A stretch of DNA of 64,000 nucleotides from Geminisphaera colitermitum TAV2 (GTDB taxonomy: Bacteria; Verrucomicrobiota; Verrucomicrobiia; Opitutales; Opitutaceae). Shown here piece after piece: positions 57,929 to 64,000 of the stretch (position 1 is the first letter of the stretch; the number at the start of each line of letters is the position of its first letter). The DNA lies in assembly GCF_000171235.2 (NCBI RefSeq), contig NZ_ABEA03000120.1, positions 1 through 64,000 on the forward strand, in the 5' to 3' direction. Under the pieces are notes generated by a model. The model ran no database searches. It had not been told where the DNA came from and saw only the letters and a program-made list of their open reading frames with translations. Made by a program: the position numbers and the translations under genes.

Positions 57929-58845
57929 ATCCGAAACTCCTTTCGTCCGTCTGTGCCGGTGGTGACGGTGCCCTGATCGGCTCGGCGCGCGTGGATCGAA
58001 TCGCAGAGAGGATCGCGCAGGCGGCGAACGATGGCTGCGCCCGTAGCCTCCTGCTTGAACCGGGAGACGAGGTCAGCGCCGACATACTGCGTCGTTACGA
58101 CGACGTGCCGGTGCCAGTTGGCGCGAGTGCGCAGCAGCTTCAGCAGGCGCTGTTCCTTCTTAAAATCGGGCACATCGTTGCCCAAGTCATCAATGATGAG
58201 GACCGGCACGCTGAACGCCTCCTGCGGCATGGAATCGAGCAGGTCGATGGCTTCGATCAGCATGACGCCGACGCCCTCTTCGCAGAGACGGCGGTAAAGC
58301 TGCCAGCAAACGCGCGTCTTGGCGCTGTCAGTGTCGCCGTGAATGACCAGACCGCGCTTTGGCGCACGGCCTTCGCTGGGGCACCATTGCGCGCCCCAAT
58401 CCATAACGCGTTTAAACAGTGTGGCGCTGCCTTTGGCGTTGTCCCAATCTGGCCGGAACTCGGTCGGGCAAATGCGCTCCCAAAGCTCGCGGTTGCGGCG
58501 TGCCGCCTCCTGGTCGATCTTCGCGGCCTCGTAGCAGGCCTCGCAGCAGTTCACGGCAAACCAGCCGGGGGCAAGCCGTGCGTCGATCTGACGCCAGAGT
58601 TGGCTAAGGGGCTTGCCGCACACCTTGCACTTGCCGTCGTAGGGGTGCGGGTGCCCGGTGAAGTCGTCGAGGCCGCGCAAGAGCAGCGCGCCTTGCATTT
58701 CGGAAGCAAGCGGGATTTCGGCGAACGCTGTCGGCCCGCTGTGGCGCGCCGCATCGGATGGCGGCGGCGGTGCGTAGTCGTCGGGCCAGCCCCCGCCGAA
58801 CGGGTTGCCCTCGATGTCTGTCGTATCGGTTTCGGTTGTCTGCAT
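57925..58845 (-). CDS. DnaC/P-like AAA+ helicase loader with zinc motif
   Basis: RGLVIHGDTDSAKTRVCWQLYRRL, VPVLIIDDLGND; CKVCGKPL...CCEAC. Confidence 0.75.
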   Translation of the reverse strand: MQTTETDTTDIEGNPFGGGWPDDYAPPPPSDAARHSGPTAFAEIPLASEMQGALLLRGLDDFTGHPHPYDGKCKVCGKPLSQLWRQIDARLAPGWFAVNCCEACYEAAKIDQEAARRNRELWERICPTEFRPDWDNAKGSATLFKRVMDWGAQWCPSEGRAPKRGLVIHGDTDSAKTRVCWQLYRRLCEEGVGVMLIEAIDLLDSMPQEAFSVPVLIIDDLGNDVPDFKKEQRLLKLLRTRANWHRHVVVTTQYVGADLVSRFKQEATGAAIVRRLRDPLCDSIHARRADQGTVTTGTDGRKEFRI

Positions 58846-58878
58846 GTTTGGTCGTTTGCGGTTTTGTTGGTGAGCCGA

Positions 58879-59739
58879 TCAGAAGCCTTTGCTGTGATCG
58901 GAAAGCGGCATTTGGAACGGATTCCCTCCGGGCCGATGGGTTGGCGGTGGCGGCGGGTTGGCACACTTCGCCCACCACTTGGCGAGGGCGGAGGCTGAGA
59001 GCGTCACGTCGGGCATGTGGAGGCGGTAGTTCGCGGCGCGGCGGGCGATTTCGTCGGGTGTCAGGCCGGGGACGACGCGGCGGATGTCGGCAAGGGCGAC
59101 GCCCACGGCACGGGCGGCGGGCTTCGTGAGTTGCGCCGGGTCGGAGCCATCGACGGCGGCAAGGGCGTCGAAAAGCGGGTCGCGCTGGCGAGGCTTTGGC
59201 GCGGCTGGCGGCGGTTCGGATTGAGGCAAGGGCAGTTCGTTGCCGGGCGTCTCGGCAATCGGCGCGGCGGCGGATGCCGACGCTCTATCTCCATTCCCTT
59301 CCTTTCCCTGTTCCTTTCCCTTCCTTTCCAGCGACGAACGTTCGTCGAGTGCTCGTCGAACATTCGACGAATCCTCTTTTTCAGGAGGCGAATCAGAGGG
59401 AGCGGCACCGTCAAAGAATGGTTTTATTTTCGATTTTGACGGGCGATCTACGCGCTGATGTTCAGCGAAACTCACGATGCGGCCAGTCGGTCCATGAGAC
59501 GAGTGCTCGCGCAGTTCGACGAACCCAATTTTCGAGAGGTCGTCGAGTGCTCGTCGAACATTCGACGAATCCTCGTCGAGTGGTCGCAGAGCGGCGCGAA
59601 TCAGGCGGGCATCGGCGTAAAAATAGCCCTCGTCGTCTGCGTAGTTAAGCAGGCCGATAGCGAGAAGTTTTGATGCGTCAGACTGGCGCACCATGACAGG
59701 GTGTGACCAGAACTCAGGTTTGATGGTGCGGATTCTCAA
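58879..59739 (-). CDS. O-like replication initiator (winged-helix replisome organiser)
   Basis: MRIRTIKPEFWSHPVMVRQSDASKLLAIGLLNYADDEGYFYADARLIRAAL; upstream of DnaC-like gene. Confidence 0.75.
   Translation of the reverse strand: MRIRTIKPEFWSHPVMVRQSDASKLLAIGLLNYADDEGYFYADARLIRAALRPLDEDSSNVRRALDDLSKIGFVELREHSSHGPTGRIVSFAEHQRVDRPSKSKIKPFFDGAAPSDSPPEKEDSSNVRRALDERSSLERKGKEQGKEGNGDRASASAAAPIAETPGNELPLPQSEPPPAAPKPRQRDPLFDALAAVDGSDPAQLTKPAARAVGVALADIRRVVPGLTPDEIARRAANYRLHMPDVTLSASALAKWWAKCANPPPPPTHRPGGNPFQMPLSDHSKGF
59332..59574. repeat. Two 35-bp direct repeats with nested palindromes (candidate origin iterons)
   Basis: tcgtcgagtgctcgtcgaacattcgacgaatcctc at 59342-59376 and 59540-59574; palindrome CGACGAACGTTCGTCG at 59332-59347. 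Confidence 0.8.
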
Positions 59740-59781
59740 TGAGTGTTTTCCTTTCTGATATACGAACGCCGGTTGGCAGAA

Positions 59782-60048
59782 TCAGGTGTTACGCTCTTCG
59801 ACTTCGGCCTTGATGATGAAACAGTCATCTTTGATGAAACCGCGCACCAGTGTGCCTTTAAGTGCTGTCCGTACAACGGGAGTGAGTGGCACCAGCGCCT
59901 CAACGATCTGGTGGAATTGCTCGAAGCTCGCATCGAACTTTTCGCAAATTGCGGTTTCAATTTCTGACGAATCGGCGTCTTCGCTCAAATTCAGCAGGGC
60001 GCGTGCTAGTTCTTCCACATCCATCCAGTCTATTTTTGTATTTTTCAT
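59782..60048 (-). CDS. Hypothetical phage protein
   Basis: 88 aa acidic ORF in the early operon. Confidence 0.45.
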   Translation of the reverse strand: MKNTKIDWMDVEELARALLNLSEDADSSEIETAICEKFDASFEQFHQIVEALVPLTPVVRTALKGTLVRGFIKDDCFIIKAEVEERNT

Positions 60049-60090
60049 TTTTGTATTGGGAAAAAATTGCGTAACCAGACGGTGGCGCGG

Positions 60091-60534
60091 TCACTCCGTG
60101 CCGCGCACCTCGGTGTTACGCTCTTCGAGTCCTTGGCGCTGGCGGTGCAGGGCAAAGACGGCATCGGCGTGCGGATCGTCGCTGGCAGGCGCGTTGCACC
60201 GATGCGAGTCCTGCACGGCGTAGATCATCTTCCATGCTGGATTTTTCGGATTCACTTTCCCGAGCATTGCGGAGTGGCAGGCGGTGATCGTCGCATCGAG
60301 CAGGTCCATGCGTGAGGCGGCATCTCGGAGACCGAGAATTTCGCATTTGATCTCACGCTCGCTCTCGTCATCGAACGCGCCGACGGCATTGAGCATTTCG
60401 TCTTTTTCGTCCGCCTGAGCCCGGAGCCAAGCGGCCGAACCAAGTGCTAGTTTGTGTGTGTTTTCCATATGTGTGTCCTCATAGATTGTTGTCGTCGTAG
60501 TCCCATTGGTCTGCGCTGTCGTCGATTTCGTCAC
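60091..60534 (-). CDS. Hypothetical phage protein
   Basis: Likely start at MENTHKLALG; early operon. Confidence 0.45.
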   Translation of the reverse strand: MTKSTTAQTNGTTTTTIYEDTHMENTHKLALGSAAWLRAQADEKDEMLNAVGAFDDESEREIKCEILGLRDAASRMDLLDATITACHSAMLGKVNPKNPAWKMIYAVQDSHRCNAPASDDPHADAVFALHRQRQGLEERNTEVRGTE

Positions 60535-60878
60535 AAAGTCCGCCTGCGAGCACGCCAGCGCACGGCACGTCTCCTAACCGGCATCGGCAGTGTTTTGCCA
60601 TGCTTTCGACCCAAGCCTGATACTCGGGATCATCCGTCATATCGAGAGGCGTCACGTTTTCGCATTTCGGTTTCATGGCATTCAAAAAAGCGTAACAATT
60701 CACCCCTCCAAACCCTACGGGTTGGAGGCTTTTGGGTTAGAACTCAAAGCTACGCCGCCGGATTGTGTGAGCAGATACTCATGGGCAGCGTATCTGGTGT
60801 CGATTCCCCGGAGGAAATCCACGAGTTTTTGGGCGAGGGGTGGGATTGTATCGTTCATAAATTTTGTATCCAAAAAGT

Positions 60879-61229
60879 CTAACCATGCGACTCGTGCGAG
60901 GCTTCGCCCGCACGGTCTGAGGTGTTCAGCGGAGCGCTCACGCGCCGAGCCTCGAAGGTGCGACGCCGCTCCGCCCGCTTTTCGTTTTTCCATTCGAGCA
61001 TCGTCTTGCCGAAGTGGGCCTCGGCGCATGAGGCGCAAAACCAGACGCCGCAGTATAGGCAGCGATAAGCCAGTTCCAACGCACGGGGCCGGCCACAGGG
61101 GCAATGCACGGTGTGCGCCGAAACAGCCTCCGCCCATTGCGTTTCGAGGGTTTGTTTTTTGGCCGGATCATCGGCCATCGTTATGTATTCGATCTGGGCA
61201 GGCATTTTGAAAATCGCTGAACCATTCAC
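60879..61229 (-). CDS. Zinc-finger-like phage protein
   Basis: CPCGRPRALELAYRCLYCGVWFCASCAEAHF. Confidence 0.55.
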   Translation of the reverse strand: MNGSAIFKMPAQIEYITMADDPAKKQTLETQWAEAVSAHTVHCPCGRPRALELAYRCLYCGVWFCASCAEAHFGKTMLEWKNEKRAERRRTFEARRVSAPLNTSDRAGEASHESHG

Positions 61230-61693
61230 TCGACGCGACCTGTCGGCGCGTCATTCGGGGTGTCCGAATCGGAATCTTTCTCGCGCTCCATCTGGTCTAT
61301 AACCATTGCCATGCTAATGCTCATGTGACCAAGACACAGCACTACGAGGACGCCGAAGAAGTTGGCTTTTGCGACGATGCCCCCACCAGCCAACACGAAA
61401 AAAGCGTAACCCATAAAGCGGAAGACCGCTTCGCCGAGATAGAGGAACAGGCCCGGCCAACCATTCGCGGGAGGCAACGCCTCTGGCTTTTGTTGTGTTT
61501 CGTTATCCATTGGTGCGTGCCTCCGCTGGTGTGTTAGACTGGAGCCGAGGGGCGCGATACTGGCAGCCAGTGCCGGGGGAAATGGTCCATCCCTCGTAGT
61601 CTCCATTGAGCCACGGGGTCCACCTACCGCTTCCCTCGCGGTAGCGGTATTGGTAGCCGGGCCGGCGCTTCTGGCCGGGCCGAAGCCGAACAT
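61226..61693 (-). CDS. Membrane protein
   Basis: Internal start MDNETQQKPEALPP likely; two hydrophobic segments. Confidence 0.45.
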   Translation of the reverse strand: MFGFGPARSAGPATNTATAREAVGGPRGSMETTRDGPFPPALAASIAPLGSSLTHQRRHAPMDNETQQKPEALPPANGWPGLFLYLGEAVFRFMGYAFFVLAGGGIVAKANFFGVLVVLCLGHMSISMAMVIDQMEREKDSDSDTPNDAPTGRVE

Positions 61694-61916
61694 ACTTGGG
61701 CTTCGCTATTGCCTCACGCTCCCACCTGTCGCACTTGCGCAGCATCGCACGGAGCGTCTTGGTTTCGGCGGCAACGGAGTCGTCGTCATTCATGATAGTC
61801 CAGCGTCGCGGGCCACATGCGACAATGTTGTATCCGCGATAATTGTAGAACCCGCGCTTGATCCTAAAGGGCTTGTGTTTCGTTTTCATAAGCCTCCTTT
61901 CTTGGCGGCATCCCAT
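61503..61916 (-). CDS. Hypothetical phage protein
   Basis: Arg/Tyr-rich, early operon. Confidence 0.4.
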   Translation of the reverse strand: MGCRQERRLMKTKHKPFRIKRGFYNYRGYNIVACGPRRWTIMNDDDSVAAETKTLRAMLRKCDRWEREAIAKPKYVRLRPGQKRRPGYQYRYREGSGRWTPWLNGDYEGWTISPGTGCQYRAPRLQSNTPAEARTNG

Positions 61917-62590
61917 GCTGCCAACGACTCGTTACCGATTGTCACGATCGCCCCTTCATGACGCATGACATTACAAACAAACTTGAGGTCGGATGCCAGC
62001 GCATCACCAGCGGCGGCCAAGGCGGCGACATGGGCGCGGAGGGAAGCCCATTCCTCGTAGATTCGCTTAAGCGCGTCTATAGCACCTTCGCCGCCAAACG
62101 CTCCGTGGCGGTCGATTATGTTCACCATGGCGCCCCATTCATCGCGCAGATTTACATAGTCCGCGCCCATTTCGGCTGGCGTCTTGGCAAACACATCGGC
62201 AGCCCTCATCAAGTCGCCCAAAATGAACTCTGCTTCTTCGGGGCTGAATCCATATTCAGCGATGACAATAGAGGCTTTCGGTGACGCTTCGCCACTCCAT
62301 GTATTAGCCTCTCTGGCAAACGGCTCCAATGCCTCCCGCAACTCCGCAACCAGTGCCTCGGCGGCTTCGGCACGGCGCTTCCAGTCGAGCCAACACACGT
62401 CCTTGGTTGCTTGGCAATTCAGCGCCTCGGCAAGTTTGGTGGCACTGTCCGGACCCTCGCTCCATACACAACCAACAAGCAATGCACTGTCAGGGGCGTC
62501 GGGGCTTCCATACCACACGTCGCGGGGCAGGTTTGGAAAAACAAAGTAATATGGCGCGTTTAAACGCTCTGTATTCGTTTTGTCATTCAT
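61886..62590 (-). CDS. Hypothetical phage protein
   Basis: 234 aa; LEALVAELREALEPFAREA coiled coil. Confidence 0.55.
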   Translation of the reverse strand: MNDKTNTERLNAPYYFVFPNLPRDVWYGSPDAPDSALLVGCVWSEGPDSATKLAEALNCQATKDVCWLDWKRRAEAAEALVAELREALEPFAREANTWSGEASPKASIVIAEYGFSPEEAEFILGDLMRAADVFAKTPAEMGADYVNLRDEWGAMVNIIDRHGAFGGEGAIDALKRIYEEWASLRAHVAALAAAGDALASDLKFVCNVMRHEGAIVTIGNESLAAWDAAKKGGL

Positions 62591-62593
62591 GGC

Positions 62594-62902
62594 TCAGAAG
62601 GGCTTTCCGTTTTGAAGCATTCCGGGGAACGCTGCGGTCACAGCGGGAGGAGCGGGAGGAGCGGGAGGAGCGGGATTTTTGAGCGGCGCGTCGAAGGCGA
62701 GGCGCGAGACCACGGTTTTGTTTGCCGGGTGGATCTCGCAGAGATCGGCAACGGAGTAGCCGTCAATGCCAAAGCCCTTTCTGCTCCGCTTGTGGAACGC
62801 GCCAAGCGCGGCGGCGCCATCGACAGCCCATGCTTCGCTGATCCGGTCCTGCTCAAGTGGCGTGTCGTCCTTGAGCCGATAAGTGATTCGGTATAGTTTC
62901 AT
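62594..62902 (-). CDS. Hypothetical phage protein with PPA repeat tail
   Basis: MKLYRITYRLKDDTPLEQDRISEAWAV; preceded by CGCAAACGACCA leader. Confidence 0.55.
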   Translation of the reverse strand: MKLYRITYRLKDDTPLEQDRISEAWAVDGAAALGAFHKRSRKGFGIDGYSVADLCEIHPANKTVVSRLAFDAPLKNPAPPAPPAPPAVTAAFPGMLQNGKPF

Positions 62903-62927
62903 TGGTCGTTTGCGTATTTATTTTTCA

Positions 62928-63443
62928 CTACAGGGCGATTTCGCGCCCCGTCAGATATTGTGTGACGGCCTGCTGCGCCTGATCGAAGGTGCGGACGACA
63001 ACGGCCTCGTAGCCTTGGCCGCGCAGTGCGGACATGACCTGCTGTTGCTCTTCCCGCACGCGCCCGATAGTCGTCTTGAACTCAAGAAACAGGCCGTGTG
63101 CCTTGCCGCCGCGCGTGATGTTCGGGACGGCAAGGCAGATGTCGGGGATTCCGGCGCGAACGCCTTCCCCCTTCAGAATGGAGCCGGTGACGGCGTTGCG
63201 AGCGCCACCATTCGGCACCGCGAAAAGGAGCCGGGCGTCAGGCACGCCAAGCCCCCTGTGAGCGAGGTTCCACCAAGCGACGAACGCGGCCTGAAGGCGG
63301 CTCTCGATGTGACGTGGCATGGCGTCAGTTCCTTCCTTGCTGCGTGAGGGTCTTGTGAAGGCGTTTGTAGAAACGCTGCTTCTCTTGCTCTGCCTTACGC
63401 TGCCGGACGGTTGCGAGGTGGTCGCCGATGAGCACGCCGCCAA
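62928..63443 (-). CDS. VRR-NUC type nuclease
   Basis: ESRLQAAFVAWWNLAHRG...AVPNGGARN...GVRAGIPDICLAVPN...LFLEFKTTIGRVREEQQQVMSALRGQGYEAVVVRTFDQA; start uncertain. Confidence 0.8.
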   Translation of the reverse strand: MAACSSATTSQPSGSVRQSKRSSVSTNAFTRPSRSKEGTDAMPRHIESRLQAAFVAWWNLAHRGLGVPDARLLFAVPNGGARNAVTGSILKGEGVRAGIPDICLAVPNITRGGKAHGLFLEFKTTIGRVREEQQQVMSALRGQGYEAVVVRTFDQAQQAVTQYLTGREIAL

Positions 63444-63546
63444 TCGTGGAGAGCGTGGCGATGCCCATTGACGCGAGAAGCGATGCGAGTTGGCCGCTCA
63501 TGACCACACCTCCGCAACCTGTTCCTTCGCCCGCGAATAATACCAC
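63325..63546 (-). CDS. Small phage membrane protein
   Basis: SMGIATLSTIGGVLIGDHLATVRQ. Confidence 0.4.
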   Translation of the reverse strand: MVLFAGEGTGCGGVVMSGQLASLLASMGIATLSTIGGVLIGDHLATVRQRKAEQEKQRFYKRLHKTLTQQGRN

Positions 63547-63965
63547 GGCGAAAGGTCGATTTCCTCAAGCTCCAGCGAAGCGTTCGGCCACCAGTTGCGC
63601 GCGTAGCACTTGTCGAGGTCGAGGAGGAGGCGCGAGACCTCATCCTGACCTTGCGCAAGCGCACGATACGACAGACGGCAGACCTTCACGCCGCCCGGCG
63701 CGCATTTCTCGGCAGGCACGAAAAAGAAGTCGCGCACCTCAATGCCGAGCAACGAAAGCACAGCCATGTAGAACGCGGCCTGCCGATGGTAGCCATGCTC
63801 CTCGAAGCCGCGCTGCCAGTTGCCAAAAGCGCTCTCCTCAAGCGTGGCACACGTCTTGATGTCGAGGATGTAGGGACGGCCTTGCGACAACTCGCAGCCC
63901 TCTTCGTTGATCCAGTCTGTGCGGACCTGAAGAGGCGGGCAATGCGGCAAACCTGTCGCCTGCAC
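63498..63965 (-). CDS. PD-(D/E)XK (RecB-like) nuclease; upstream part lies beyond or just before the window end
   Basis: DWINEEGCELSQGRPYILDIKTC...RQAAFYMAVLSLLG. Confidence 0.7.
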   Translation of the reverse strand: MQATGLPHCPPLQVRTDWINEEGCELSQGRPYILDIKTCATLEESAFGNWQRGFEEHGYHRQAAFYMAVLSLLGIEVRDFFFVPAEKCAPGGVKVCRLSYRALAQGQDEVSRLLLDLDKCYARNWWPNASLELEEIDLSPWYYSRAKEQVAEVWS

Positions 63966-64000
63966 GCGCCACGAGATTTCCGGCTCGCCCCTCGCCAGAA

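Larger units (their letters stand above)
28185..64000. mobile_element. Lambda-type siphophage prophage, right end outside the window
   Basis: Contiguous lysis/tail/head/terminase/recombinase/replication gene set. Confidence 0.93.

Noticed and set aside
60705-60728. Hairpin cctccaaaccctacgggttggagg as a riboswitch
   Set aside because: Simple stem-loop near a T-rich stretch; more consistent with a terminator, and no conserved riboswitch core.
28185-64000. CRISPR array
   Set aside because: The repeated words found (GTTTAAAC, CGCAAACGACCA) are far apart and lack regular spacers.

Overview
The window has two parts. (1) About 1-28,180 is a GC-rich bacterial chromosome segment. It looks like Verrucomicrobia/Opitutaceae, inferred from PEP-CTERM proteins, a prepilin/DUF1559-type protein and glycan-degradation genes. 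It carries sugar-catabolism genes (GH4, GH3, heparinase-like, xylose isomerase, araB-araA-araD), AraC/IclR/LacI regulators, cinA and uvrC. (2) From about 28,185 to beyond 64,000 is a lambda-type siphophage prophage: lysis/tail genes, tape measure, head genes, GpA-type terminase, two ParB-like proteins, a PAPS-reductase-like protein, a phage-encoded CAU tRNA, a tyrosine recombinase, an AAA/SprT module, an O/P-like replication module and nucleases. The strongest unexplained signals are in the prophage. (a) The 8-bp palindrome GTTTAAAC, core CGTTTAAACG, occurs 12 times between 32.5 and 62.6 kb and I found none in the host part. (b) A 12-nt element, CGCAAACGACCA, sits 0-8 nt upstream of six start codons. 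(c) A 35-bp direct repeat with nested palindromes lies inside the O-like replication gene and looks like an origin. (d) Two inverted-repeat operators lie in a divergent promoter region. In the host part, long G/C homopolymers (12-17 nt) are scattered, and one (C14) breaks the uvrC reading frame. REP-like inverted repeats are also present. All counts and coordinates come from reading by eye and should be confirmed by a motif scan.
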